The notes: a model not told the origin generated them from the sequence alone. 64,000 nt of DNA from Dastarcus helophoroides (GCA_028583605.1 CM053326.1:37046931-37110930); one strand, 5' to 3'; counted from the first letter of the stretch, positions 33,964 through 58,977 are shown. Numbers and translations are program-made.

Positions 33964-36900
33964 CAGCGTTGCCAATCTGTGGGTAATTTCCCAAAACGTG
34001 GGGATTTTTATCGACTGTGGGGATTCCTGTGGGGAATTAATTTTATGGGAATTTTGTAGGGATTTAGGCTTTTATTCAGTTTCTAGAAAAATGCTGAATG
34101 AAGCCTCTGCATTTAATAGTAGTGAACCAAGTGAATTTAATTCAATTTTGCAAATTGCAAACTTGGCGGTGGCGGCAAACAGCTTGGGCTTGGGTGTGTA
34201 AAAAAAGTAAGCGTACAAAGTACGATCTAAGCAAAGCAAATCTACCTTCCAACCTTATTCTAGTGAAATCTGGAACCATAGGTAAGTAATATGATTAATT
34301 TAAATGCGCTTGCTATTTTTTGATCATGCATATTTTCTTTGTCTTGTTTCTCTTGAATAAATTGTGGAATGTGTATTGTGTATTTGGTTGTTAGTTTTCT
34401 AATTTAATTTTGAAGGTAAATGGTGAAGGCTTGAGTAAAGGTGCACAGTATTTAATACAGTGGATTCTCTATTGTTTTATTACCATGGACAAATGGCTTA
34501 TAAGAAAATTAAAATCGCCTAGTAATCATACTCTTGGTCATAGTATTCCAAAAGATATAGAAGTGGTGGAGGTTAATAATTTGTGGTTATCTTTTTTACT
34601 TTAAATTTTACACAAGAAATAAATATATTTTAGACCACAAATGAAGAACCAACCTCAGAAGAAACTACAGACATTTTAACGCAGTCTGACAATGATGAAA
34701 TAATTGGAGAGTCATCAAAACAAACTGAGAAAGGCGTAAGCGTAAGAATTAGAAAAAAAGTAAAATTCAGTTGGGATGTAATTATTGTTTATTCATTTTA
34801 GGAAGAGGAAGAAGTAAATCCAGAAGAAAATCGTCCTGCTAAAAGAACAAAAACCGAAGAAAAGCGATTTTATAAATTCAATAATTTATGGCTACTTGAC
34901 CCACTCTTTAAAGATTGGCTTGCGAAAAATGAAAAAAATGACAATCAAAACAAATATGATTTTTGTAAAGCTTGCAATATGTCTCTAATCGCTCACAAAA
35001 ATGATTTGTATAGACATCAGTTGTCACAAAAACATTAAAAAAATATTCGTCAAATTGCGTCAAATATTAAAATCACTGATCTAATGGCAAGGCATGTTGC
35101 AGAAGGGACAAAAAGGGCTGAAATTAAATTGTGCGGATTATAGCAGTCAACAACTTGCCATTTTTATTAATGGATTCTTTAGCACCATTATGTGCAAACA
35201 TTTTCCCTGATTCCCAAATTGCGAAGGATATGAGTTTGAAAAGAAGCAAGGCTACAGCTTGCACAAAGGAAGCTTTGGGAAAATATTTTGAAAAACGACT
35301 TGTTGTTTCTTTTCAATGGTAATGGATGAAACAACTGATAAAAGCACATCTAAGCAGTGTGCTTTTACGTTAATTTATTTTGATGAAAAGGTGCAAACCA
35401 GGTTTTTTGACATGGTTGAGGTTCCCACTGGAAATGCTGAGACGATTTATAATACGCTCAAAGAGGTTATTTTTAAAAACAATATCCCAATGTCAAATTT
35501 AGTAGGGTTCTCATCAGATACTACGAATGTAATGTTCGGAGAGTTTAACTCGGTTGTGTCACGTTTAAAAGCTGATAATCCCGCTGTTTGCTGTATTAAA
35601 TGCTCGTGCCATCTTATTCATTTGGCATCATCAAAAACATGTTTAAAATTACCCAAGTCGGTAGAAGATCTTTTAAGGAATCTTGGTGCTCATTTTAGTA
35701 GAAGTGCTAGCCGAATCGATAAATTTCAAGAATTCCAGGAGTTCTTCCAGTTAAAAATTCATAAAATCAAAATTGCAATCAAACACTAGGTGGTTATCAA
35801 TGCAGGGATGTGTGGATAGAGTGTTAGAGCAGTTTGATGCTCTGGAAGCTTATCTTACGGAATAGGTGTTCAGTGATCCCTCAAGAACAACAGAAGATAT
35901 GCTTTCGAGGATAAAAAATAAATTCACCCTCATTTATTTGGAGTTTATGTCTTATGTCTTAGGACTTCTTAATAACTTCAATATATTGTTTCAACCAGAA
36001 AGCCCCTTGTTATACAGATTAAATCTGAAACAGAGATTCTGTTGAAAACGTTGTGCTCAAACTATATGAAATTTTCAGTAATCAAAGCATCAAAAAGTAT
36101 TTTTGAACTAAATCATGAATGCCCCCATAATTTCGTAGAAAATGAGAAAATATATTTGGGTATCCAGGCATCAGAGTCTTTAAAAAAGTTAATTATTAAC
36201 CCAGTACCTAAAGATGAGCTTTTAAGGTTTTACACAAGTTGTCTCAATTTTTATATAGAACTTGTTAGTGAAATAAAAAGCCGATTTAAATTTGGGGATG
36301 AAATATTTTATTTGATAGAAATAATAAATCCTGTAAAGGCGCAAGAATTTGAGGTAGATAGTTTATCCAATATTTTGGAACGGTTTCCTATCTTAAAGGA
36401 GTATGTTAATAAACAAGAACTTGATCAAGAATGGAAAGCCCATGCCTTACTAGATTTTTCCAAGCATGGTCTATTATTGCCTTTTGAAAATGCTGAACAA
36501 TATTGGCTCAAGGTTTTTAATCTAAAAAATGTAATTAACCAAACTTTGTTTCCAAATTTAAAAATGGTCATTTCATTTTTACTCATATTGCCTTTCTCAA
36601 ATGTATCTGTTGAAAGGCTATTCAGTAGTTTAAATGAGATAAAAACCGACATCCGTTCAAATTTGGATAATTCTACCACAAAGGCACTTTTACATGCCAA
36701 AGAAGGTATTAAATTAAATGGAGGTATAATAAATTTTAAGCCGGATAAACAAATGTTGTCTACAAATATTTGGACAAAGTAAAGAAAAGGTAAAAAAGAT
36801 AAATGTACTATTTTGTCCCATCCCTTTTCTTGCAGAAATATGTGTCTAATATTACAAAGTACTTTAAGATTATTTTAAGATTTCAATGTATGTTAATAAT

Positions 36901-37034
36901 TCTTATAAATATAGGTAGTGTTCCAGATTTTTGGTGTTTTCTTTTTTGCCCCCCCCCCCTAGTTTCTTTTGTGCTTGTGGGGATTCGCGTCTTCCGAAGC
37001 GGGGGAAATTGCTGAGAGCTAGTTGGCAACGCTG
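33964..37034 (+). mobile_element. hAT transposon with 8-bp target duplication
   Basis: The termini are CAGCGTTGCCAA on the left and TTGGCAACGCTG on the right, exact inverted 12-mers. The flanks ATGCTGAA (33,956-33,963) and GTGCTGAA (37,035-37,042) differ at one base and are the length expected for hAT target duplications. The interior encodes a BED-type zinc finger, an RNase H-like core and a C-terminal hAT dimerisation region. A run of nine or more C near 36,950 lies in the right subterminal region. Confidence 0.92.
34640..36782 (+). pseudogene. hAT transposase, broken
   Basis: Pieces in order. Acidic N-terminus (34,640-34,800). BED-type zinc finger at about 34,800-35,037 with FCKAC, then H-x6-H-x5-H in AHKNDLYRHQLSQKH, followed by a stop. 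35,131-35,322 and 35,316-35,789 give the RNase H-like domain with MVMDETTDKST (first catalytic Asp) and FSSDTTNVMFG (second). 36,042-36,782 (246 codons) ends in LPFSNVSVERLFSSLNEIK, the classic hAT C-terminal dimerisation block. Stops at about 35,035 and 35,787 and frame changes separate the pieces, so the copy is inactive unless some gaps are introns. Confidence 0.88.
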
Positions 37035-37079
37035 GTGCTGAAAGATCGATTTCCGATAAATTGCCTTGTTGATGAAATG

Positions 37080-37860
37080 TTTAAACATTTCTAATAAAAT
37101 AAAAATTGAATGATAATGATGAATTGGCGTCATATCTCCTACATCAAAAATATCAACTTTTTTTTTTGTTTTTTATGGATATTCGGTGTAATTTTAAAAT
37201 AAATGGACTAAATAAATACGTTCATTTAACAATCGAAGAAATAAAATGTCAGTGACCAAACACTCTGACAACTGATAGAATAACATTCTAGCGGAACAAA
37301 CTGCTATGATGGCACCACAGTAGTGTTACCAAATATGTACACGGTTTTTGATACATGTTTCAAAGGAGTAATATTGTTTTTAGGACAATTATACATCTAA
37401 GTTTGTCAGTATTTGTGTTGATATTTTTTAACACAGCCCATCAATTATTGGCTATAATAAATGTGCTGTGCCAAAGAGGACGACATCTTGTATTTCCCTT
37501 TTGACAGCATTTGTATTATTTACTAATTAAAATATCATATATGTATTAAATTACGATTTGAAAAGTACGGTAATTTAGGTTTTACTATGTAATAACAATA
37601 AGTTTGTTAAGTAATTCACCAATATTATTTTACGCACAGCTCCACAATTTAAGGGGAAGTAAAAAATGTGCGTCGCGCCTTCTCGTGATAAGTTGTAGTT
37701 TAATTTTGAAAGTTTTTTCTTTTTCTAATTAAAAAGATCCGATACATATTAATTTTCTGCTTTGTTTTTTATTTATGTATTTTTGGTTTTTTTACGAAGA
37801 TTTAGAGAGGGCACTCATTTATAAAAATATATTTAGAAATATGGAGTTTAAATTGGAAAT
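37080..37860. other. Gene-free stretch
   Basis: No coding or repeat structure recognised. Confidence 0.35.
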
Positions 37861-37879
37861 TACGAGACTAAAGTGGAAA

Positions 37880-38050
37880 TTTCTACTTTATTCTTCAAAT
37901 TTCGACTTTTTTTGAGGAAATTTCATATATAATGTCGAAATTTCGGTTTTAATCTCGAAAAATCAACTTTTTTTACGAATTTTCGAGATAAGTCGAAATT
38001 TCTTATTCTATGGTTAGGTTAGGCAGATGACAGTTGAGCCGCACCAACCC
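37880..38050. repeat. AAATTTCGA minisatellite fragment with conserved edge
   Basis: Units of CTCGAAATTTCGAC type end at TATTCTATGGTTAGGTTAGG, followed by CAGATGACAGTTG. The same edge follows minisatellite sequence at about 40,850 and 46,350. Confidence 0.6.
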
Positions 38051-38164
38051 TTAGAAAATAAGACTATATTCTAAGCATATATGTAATACTTCTATCATAT
38101 ATGTAATACATCTATATGGCGTGTTTTGTCCTTTTGTTTGTGTCAAAAAGGGGAGATGGATATA

Positions 38165-40298
38165 CAGGATGTTTCATAATTGCATGCTGAACCGGCAGGG
38201 GGATATTCCTTGGGCAATTTTAAGACAAAATTTTCATATTAACATAGGTCCGGAAACACTTCATTTTCGATATACAGGGCGGTAAAAATTGAAGAAAAAA
38301 TCGGTTTTTCTTCAATATTTCTGAGACTGCTTTAGATATTTTTTTGATATTCAGTACACGATATCTGGGTATAAAAGCAAGTATTTTGACAAAAAAACAT
38401 TTGTTCTGATTCCACCAGTGGCGTTCCCACAAACACGTCGATACACATTTTTGAAAAAAAAAATGTGACGCCAATGCTATTTTTCAAAATAAGAATTATT
38501 TTCCTAGTCTTTGTTGTGCTTCTATCAAAAATGAGCTCTTGACTTTTTGTCCTATGACGGACGGTTTCCGAATTAAAAAATAAAAATCATTTACTTGCTA
38601 TGCCGCTGTGGTAGATTAATTTATTATTGAAAATCTAGTAGGCTACTGAGATTTAGTTTTGTGTTTACAACCAAGTGTCAAATTTTTCACTTCAATACTT
38701 TATCTGAATGTGAGTGATTGATAAGTATAAGAAAATATGTTTGAGAATGCTGAGTTTGCCGATATTCATTACATGTACGGTCTTGCGGATGGAAATGCAT
38801 TTGAAGCCAGGCGACTGTATGCAGAGCGTTTTCCGCAAAGAATTGTGCCAGATGCAAGAACTTTTTCAAGCGTTCATAGAAGACTACGCGAGAAGGGATG
38901 TTTTAAACCCGATCATCACTTAAAAGGAGCACAAAGAACCGCAAGAACAGAAGAAACTGAAATAGCTGTTCTTAATTCAGTTGAGCAAAATCCCGAAATA
39001 AGCACAAGGAAAATTGCTAGTAATTTAAATATCTCCCATATTTTAGTCTGGAGGATACTTCACGATTTTTTGTTATACTCTTACCATATTCAACGGATTC
39101 AGGCCTTACTGCCTCGGGATTTACCATTTCGTATAAATTTCTGCCAATGGTTTATTCAAAAAATTGTTGAAAATCCACTATTTGACAGAGAAGTATTATT
39201 TACTGATGAAGCCAGTTTTTCCCGAAATGCAATTAGAAACTTCCACAACAATCACTTTTGGGCTGAAGAGAACCCGCATGCCATGGTCGAAGTCAATCAC
39301 CAAGAACAATTCTCGGTAAATGTGTGGGCAGGAATTGTTGACGACTATTTAATTGGACCCTTTTTTCTGCCAAGAAGATTAAATGGAGAAAATTATCGTC
39401 ACTTTCTTGAAAATGAATTACCAGTGCTGTTAGAAGATGTCCCCGTTTTAATCCGAAATCGAATGTGGTTTATGCACGATGGTGCCCCTGCGCATTTTAG
39501 TGTTTTGGCACGTGCATGTTTGGACCAAAATTACAATAATCGCTGGATAGGCAGAGCAGGAACAGAATTATGGCCGCCTAGATCCCCTGACCTGAACAGT
39601 CTAGATTATTTTTTATGGGGCTATCTTAAAACCTTAGTTTATAGCACCCCAATCCAAACTGAAGAAGAACTGAGAAATCGCATAACAGATTCCTGCAACA
39701 CTATAAGAAGTACGCCAGGAATTTTTCAACGAGTACGCGAATCTATGAGAAGAAGAGTTGAGGCGTGCATACTTGCAGGTGGTGGACAGTTTCAACACCT
39801 GATATGATTTAATTAATTTCATTGCTAAGATTTCATTAATAAATTAATCTACCATAGCGGCATAGCAAGTAAATGATTTTTATTTTTTAATTCGGAAACC
39901 GGCCGTCGTAGGACAAAAAGTCAAGAGCTCATTTTTGATAGAAACACAACAAAGACTAGGAAAATAATTCTTATTTTGAAAAATAGCATTGGCGTCACAT
40001 TTTTTTTTTTTTAATGTGTATCGACCTGTTTGTGGGAACGCCACTGGTGAAATCAGAACAAATGTTTTTTTTGTCAAAATACTTGCTTTTATATCCAGAT
40101 ATCGTGTACTGAATATCAAAAAAATATCTAAACCAGTCTCAGAAATATTGAAGAAAAACCGATTTTTTCTTTAATTTTTACCCCCCTGTATATCGAAAAT
40201 GAAGCGTTTCCGGACCTATGTTAATATGAAAATTTTGTCTTAAAATTGCCCAAGGAATATCCCCCTGCCGGTTCAGCATGCAATTATGAAACACCCTG
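38165..40298 (+). mobile_element. DD41D Tc1/mariner element with 471-bp inverted termini, apparently intact
   Basis: Outer ends are CAGGATGTTTCATAATTGCA and, reversed, CAGGGTGTTTCATAATTGCA. Pairing continues for about 471 bp on each side (38,165-38,635 and 39,828-40,298) with few differences. TA flanks both ends. One uninterrupted transposase ORF fills the space between the arms. This is the best-preserved transposon in the window. Confidence 0.9.
38737..39807 (+). CDS. DD41D transposase, Tc1/mariner superfamily
   Basis: A 356-residue open frame without breaks. The N-terminus (about residues 8-55, DIHYMYGLADGNAFEARRLY) resembles the helix-turn-helix segment found in insect transposase-derived proteins. 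A second HTH lies at about 88-112 (STRKIASNLNISHILVWRIL). The DDE core has Asp157 (LFTDEASF), Asp248 (FMHDGAPAHF) and Asp290 (SPDLNSLDYFLWGYL), with 41 residues between the last two. It would bind the element termini and cut and paste the element in the nucleus. The ATG at 38,737 lies about 100 bp inside the left arm, and the stop is about 20 bp before the right arm. The next in-frame Met is residue 13. Intact active-site residues and near-identical arms suggest recent activity, which is inference. Confidence 0.9.
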   Translation: MFENAEFADIHYMYGLADGNAFEARRLYAERFPQRIVPDARTFSSVHRRLREKGCFKPDHHLKGAQRTARTEETEIAVLNSVEQNPEISTRKIASNLNISHILVWRILHDFLLYSYHIQRIQALLPRDLPFRINFCQWFIQKIVENPLFDREVLFTDEASFSRNAIRNFHNNHFWAEENPHAMVEVNHQEQFSVNVWAGIVDDYLIGPFFLPRRLNGENYRHFLENELPVLLEDVPVLIRNRMWFMHDGAPAHFSVLARACLDQNYNNRWIGRAGTELWPPRSPDLNSLDYFLWGYLKTLVYSTPIQTEEELRNRITDSCNTIRSTPGIFQRVRESMRRRVEACILAGGGQFQHLI

Positions 40299-40465
40299 TA
40301 TATGTTTGTCTTTTTCGAGGACAGAATATATTAACCAATCCCAAAGTTGTTCCCGCCCATCTTATCATCTGTTCCGCTATAAACGAATGAATGCTTGTCC
40401 TCGAAAGAGTACGACATATACTTTCATCTCACCTCTTTGACAAAGTATTCTGTACTGCCGATTAT

Positions 40466-40521
40466 ACACAACACGCCATATAGAAGTATTATATATATGA
40501 CTTCTATATGGCGTGTTGTGT
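40466..40521. repeat. Perfect inverted junction of two palindromic-element copies
   Basis: The 22-bp arms ACACAACACGCCATATAGAA plus GT (40,466-40,487) and their exact reverse complement (40,500-40,521) meet around a 12-bp AT centre, marking a head-to-head junction between the split copy and its neighbour. Confidence 0.85.
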
Positions 40522-40640
40522 CCCTTTGTTTGTGTCAAAAAGGCGCGATGGATATATATGTTTGTCTTTTTCAAAGACAGAATATATTAACCAAACCCAA
40601 AGTTTATTTCAAATATCCTTCTTCTCGCCAGTTGTCATTC
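40500..40640 (+). repeat. Unoccupied copy of the DD41D insertion site
   Basis: Reads CTTCTATATGGCGTGTTG, TTTGTGTCAAAAAGG, GATGGATATATATGTTTGTC, then ACAGAATATATTAACCAA without interruption. It matches both flanks of the DD41D element. Confidence 0.8.
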
Positions 40641-40649
40641 ATTAATTAG

Positions 40650-41830
40650 TGTTCGATTTCAATTTCAAAATTTCGACTTTACCCTTGAATTTTCGTACTT
40701 TTTTCTCGAAAATTCGACTTTTTTCTTCACATTTCTACTTCTTTCTTAAAATTCCGGGATTAATGTTAATAATTTCGACTTTAATCTCGGAATTCTGACT
40801 TTGATATCGAATTTTTTCTGGAAATTTCGGGAATAAGTCGAATTTTCCATATTCTATGGTTGAATTAGGCAGATGACAGTTGCATCCCACCACTCCCCTT
40901 CCCCAACAAAGAAATAAGTCGAAAATTTGAGTTTAAAGTTGAGATTTCGAGAAAAATGTCGAAATTTCGATATTAAGGTCAACATTTCGAGAAAAAGGTC
41001 GAAATTTCGAGAAGAAATCGAAATTTGAGAAGGTTAAAATGTCGATAAAAAAGTCGAAATTGTGAGAAAAAAAGTCGAAATTTAAGGAAAACGTCGAAAT
41101 TTCGAGAAAAAAAGTCGAAATTTCGAGAAAAAAGTAAAAATTGCAAGAAAAAAGTCGAAATTTGCAAAAAATAAGAAATTTTGAGAAAAAGAATCGAAAT
41201 TTGCGAAAAAGGTCGACATTTCGATATTAAGGTCCAACATTTCCAGAAAAAAGTCCAAATTTTAGAAAAAAAGTCGAACTGTTGAGTTTAAATTCGAAAT
41301 TTCGGGAAAAATGTCGAAATTTGAGAAAAAAAAGAAATTTCGAGAAAAAGGGCGAAATTTCGAAAAAAAATCGAGATTTGAGAGAGGTCAAAATTTTGAG
41401 AAAAAAAGTCGAATTTTGAAAAAAAAAGTCGAAATTTAAGAAAAAAGTCGAAATTTCGAGAAAAAGGTCGAAATTTCGAGCTTAAAATCGGAAATTTGAG
41501 AAAAAATCTCGACATTTCTAAAAATAACATCATTTTTAATCGATGTCCTTTCTACGCCTTTGTAGCATTTCGAAAAAGTTGAAATTTCCAGAAAAAAGTC
41601 GAAATTTTGAGGAAAAAGTCAAAATTTTGAGAAAAAAGTCGAAGTTTCAGAGAAAAGTCGAAATATCTAAAAATAACATTTTTTTTAATCGATGTCCTTC
41701 CTAGACCTTTGTATCAATTGAATTTTTAACTTTTTTTTGCCTTTTTTTTAATTTTGATTTATAGTCGAAATGTTGACTTTAATCTCGGGATTTAGAGAGG
41801 AAAAAGTCAACATTCAGTAATATATTTTTT
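40650..41830. repeat. Most regular AAATTTCGA minisatellite, unit about 20-22 bp
   Basis: From 40,900 the unit GTCGAAATTTCGAGAAAAAA repeats dozens of times with small indels. The first 200 bp are in the opposite orientation, up to TATTCTATGGTTGAATTAGG. Three copies of a block ending GATGTCCTTTCTACGCCTTT or a variant (about 41,540; 41,690; 41,840) punctuate the right part. Confidence 0.75.
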
Positions 41831-41839
41831 TTCAATTTG

Positions 41840-42235
41840 ATGTCCTTTCTACGGCTCTTGTAATATTTACTTCAAAAAAAGTAAATAAACTTTTTTCAAG
41901 TTTGGTAGTGTCTTTATTAATACGCGTGTAACGTGTTCAAGTTTTTAAGAAGGATTACAGGTAATAAAATAACGTAGGGTACTTTTTGTGAATATAAGGT
42001 AATTTTAACTGCGTATGTACGGAATTTTACCTTGAAATATATGGCAACACGTTTCCACAGTTATCCTTCCTATTCAGTCAACGACATAATGAATGAAAAG
42101 AAATGTTAATGCTGCCATCTGTTGGCCTATTAACGTAGCTATTGCTAGTAGATGGAATTGAAGAATAACATAACGACATAAATACACTTATGTAAAAAAT
42201 AAAAAAGTTTGTCATTTAATTTACAGTGCATCTAA
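41840..42235. other. Gene-free stretch
   Basis: No gene seen. Looks single-copy. Confidence 0.35.
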
Positions 42236-42239
42236 AGTA

Positions 42240-42375
42240 AATCGATCCGATTCCTAGAATTTTTGAAGCGTTCATTAGATCGATCTTATATTTGAGATCG
42301 ATCTAAAAAATCGACCTTTGAGATTTGAAAAAATCGATTTCTCGATTAATCGATCTCAGATCAACATCCCTACTA
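42240..42375. repeat. AGGGATGT-capped palindromic repeat (ATCGATC core)
   Basis: Repeated GATCGATCT/AATCGATTTCTCG motifs end in CAACATCCCTACTAG. Confidence 0.45.
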
Positions 42376-42454
42376 GAAATCAAATGCAATCGAACACACT
42401 TGTCGCGACCTGCCAGCGATATGCTCAGGCTTTGCAGAGTTTGATCGCGAGTCT

Positions 42455-42590
42455 ACTGTGGGGATGTCGATTCCTATTTAAAATAATCGATTTTTGGATG
42501 GATTGCGTAAAAGAATCGATTTCCGATTAAATTAGGTGCTGAAAGATCGATTTCCGATTAATCGCCTTGTTTGTGACAATTTAAAAAATA
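42455..42590. repeat. Unoccupied copy of the hAT insertion site
   Basis: GGGGATGTCGATTCCTATTT, AATCGATTTTTGGAT, a single GTGCTGAA (42,536-42,543), then AGATCGATTTCCGATTAATC. It matches both flanks of the hAT element, with the 8-bp target present once. Confidence 0.75.
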
Positions 42591-42599
42591 TATGCATTT

Positions 42600-43040
42600 G
42601 ACACATAGAGCAAATCAGGCATCAGACACTCTGTCTGTCAAAGGTTCGCTAATTTAACACCAAAACGACGGTTGATCACAAATGTAGGCAAAATTAGGTT
42701 GCCGGCAGCGACTATTGGCGAACCTACGAAAAGTCAACCAATGGAATAATTCCATTTCAATCAGGTTGTCTGCCATTGGTCGAAATTAAAATCAATTTAG
42801 AGTGAAAAATTTTGACGTAAATGCAGGGAAACGTCCGATTTTCCTCTGTTGCGTACTAATTTCCAAATAATGTTAGGGATTACGATATCCGTGGTATTTT
42901 AATATTTAACACGTCAAATCATTCGGGGGAATAAAAGTCGAAACAAATTCTGACATGTCTCGTGGGGGGGATGTTTTAAATCAGACATTTTGATAATAAA
43001 ACTGTCATCTGCATTTTAAACGTTTTTTCTGTTTGTTTTT
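42600..43040 (+). promoter_or_regulatory. Probable promoter region of msps
   Basis: Single-copy-looking sequence directly upstream of the non-coding first exon. No TATA box at a clear distance was identified, and the transcription start is not fixed. The assignment rests on position only. Confidence 0.3.
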
Positions 43041-43120
43041 CCTGCAATTCGTTAAAGATCAACGTAAGAGGCTCAACATTCACTATTGTTCGGCCTAAGA
43101 AAGATTCAACAAATTTAGTG
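43040..43120 (+). other. msps: Non-coding first exon of msps (5' UTR)
   Basis: Ends in AAATTTAGTG before the donor GTAAGT (43,121). The next exon follows TCTTTTTCAG at 43,370, 19 bp before the ATG. The 5' edge is not determined. Confidence 0.5.
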
Positions 43121-43383
43121 GTAAGTAACCAATTTGGGTGTTTCCTGTTCAGTTAGGTTGTGAAAGAGAAACTGGTTTAATACCATTTTTGGAATCTTCT
43201 CGTAAGCGTTTTAAGGCATGACACGCTCATATTCTTTACGCCCATAATTACGCTTGCGGTTCCTTTATTGAGAAGCTAGACTAATTTACAAACTATGTAA
43301 AGATAATGCACCATCAGCACTAAAAAAAACCTTTTATGGGGTATGACTCATTTAAGTTTTTCTTTTTCAGTTTTATCAATTAA

Positions 43384-57027
<13,644 letters not shown>

Positions 57028-58970
57028 TTCTTTTATACGCCTGATATCCTTCTTTAATGTGCGAAGATTGTTAGTTCCCTGTTAACCCATTTTTGCACAT
57101 CATAAGAATTGTATATAACCAACATAACACTAGTAAACATCAACTGTAGATAATTGATATTGTCATCTATTTATGTCCATTTTATTCACCATTTGTGTCT
57201 ATTTTATTGGCATTGCAGTGATATGAATAATGATTGCGCCAAATTTTATCATACACTGCAATATTATGCAGTATTTTTTTATTTGTAGTGAATTGATCTA
57301 ATATCCTTTTTTTGATAACTTAGTGCTATGTATGTCTTTTTAATTATTTTAATATGTAAGGAAAGGAATCTATTTTGTACTGTTACATGGTAGTTAACAC
57401 CCCTATAAATTGTTCAATATTGAGCTTGTTTTATTTATTTAAAATTACCTAAATTTTGTTTATATTTTGAGCTCATTTGAGAGGTTGGATAAACTTAACC
57501 ACCTACAGTTGGATAAACTTAACAACCTACAGGCAAATAATACTGCTGATGGGTAAACCTTTAGAATTGAGGGCCAAAGTATTTATTGCCATGGATAAAA
57601 GCAGACTAAACGAAGCACTTGATCTGCTCACTGGACACACTGATGTATAGAACCCTGAAAAACTGAAAATCAAAACTATAAAGTTCAATTTTTAGAACAA
57701 AAGGTAGAACTTTTCCAAAAAATACCCAAACTTAAAAACATGCTATTCTGAGAAATGCAAATTTGGTGAAAATAAATATGGAAGCCGTCATTAGAGAACA
57801 TTTAGTTGATTTAAATTAACTGTCAAAGAGTTAAAAAGGCAAAACTGTGGAGTATTGATCAAAATATAATTTTAACTAAATAATTGACAGCTTAGAATTT
57901 CGCAAACATAAATAAAATTTCGTTATTAAAAAAAATGTTTCAAGAATAAACTCGTAATTTTGACAAAAATTCAAAATTTCCTAGAATGTTGAGAATGAAA
58001 AAAAGTATACATTCCAAGAAAAAAACATCAAAGATTTTGGGCTTCAAATCAAGTTTAACCTAATTTTAACAAAACATGTTAAAATAGAAATTTCGAAATT
58101 AAAGTTAGGAGATAAAAAAATTTAGCGTTCAGAGTTTTAATAAATAGAAAGCAGTAAAATAATGTAAATTCGATGATAAATAAAGTATATTTAAAGATAA
58201 CCTACGAAGTCTTGGAAACTGCCGACAGAACTGAGAACTTAACACTAGGGAATATGTAGTGTTGCAGTTCGAATCCACACTAGTAAACAATCAGTCAATA
58301 TTTAAGAATTAATTCTGTCAGACTGACTTGGCTTTTTAAATTTGTGGTTTTGAATGCTTGTATCACGGATCTAATATTTATTTATAATGAAATACTCGTT
58401 AATATGCTCTAAGGTTACGAGTAGAATATACTTTTAACCACAGGGCATGTTGGTAACGCTTGATGGTCACGCAAAACCAGAGGTTTAAAACCTATCCAAA
58501 ATCGTTCAACGCGCCTAAAGAAGTTTTCACTTCAAAAATGCAATGGAGGTTTATTCATAGATATACCATCATTTTTAACCATAAAATCCACCGAGAATTA
58601 CTGAAAATTCCACCAATAATAATAATAAAAATAATAATGCATTCTAAATTTCTTAAAAATTATTGGGGTGAATAAGGAGGTGACCACTTAATGCTAGCCT
58701 ATAATTATTATGGGGAAAGCTTAAAAAATATGGATAATAAATATCCAAATAACGATAGTAAATAAGTAAATATTTAATTTATAAATATTTCGGTTAGTTT
58801 ACAAATATCATTATGTATCAAAATTAGCGTGGGGATTAATTTATTTTACCTATTTAATTTCCCTAAAAGGCAAAAAAATGGTCACGATCATCCAAATCAA
58901 TAATCGGAATTAAAGAGTTTTTCTCAGAAGTCCATCTGCCACTGACCTACATTCGACGCCACTGACCCAA
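57028..58970. other. msps 3' region and intergenic DNA
   Basis: Starts with the msps 3' UTR; the end is not fixed (an AATAAA lies near 57,770). A 25-bp direct repeat (GTTGGATAAACTTAAC ... CTACAG) occurs twice at about 57,484-57,532. Nothing else recognised. Confidence 0.4.
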
Positions 58971-58977
58971 TTCTTAG

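Larger units (their letters stand above)
38111..40487. repeat. Palindromic element split by the DD41D transposon
   Basis: Left part 38,111-38,164 (TCTATATGGCGTGTTTTGTC, TTTGTGTCAAAAAGG) and right part 40,299-40,487 (TTTTTCGAGGACAG, then inverse copies of the same blocks ending ACACGCCATATAGA) form one foldback unit of about 240 bp. A second copy starts at 40,500. Confidence 0.6.

Noticed and set aside
40979..41533. Regularly spaced repeats resembling a CRISPR array
   Set aside because: Units are 20-22 bp with no unique spacers, diverge gradually, and lie in a eukaryotic genome: a minisatellite.
58200..58290. GTTCGAATCC B-box-like match suggesting a tRNA gene
   Set aside because: No D-arm, anticodon arm or acceptor stem could be folded around it.
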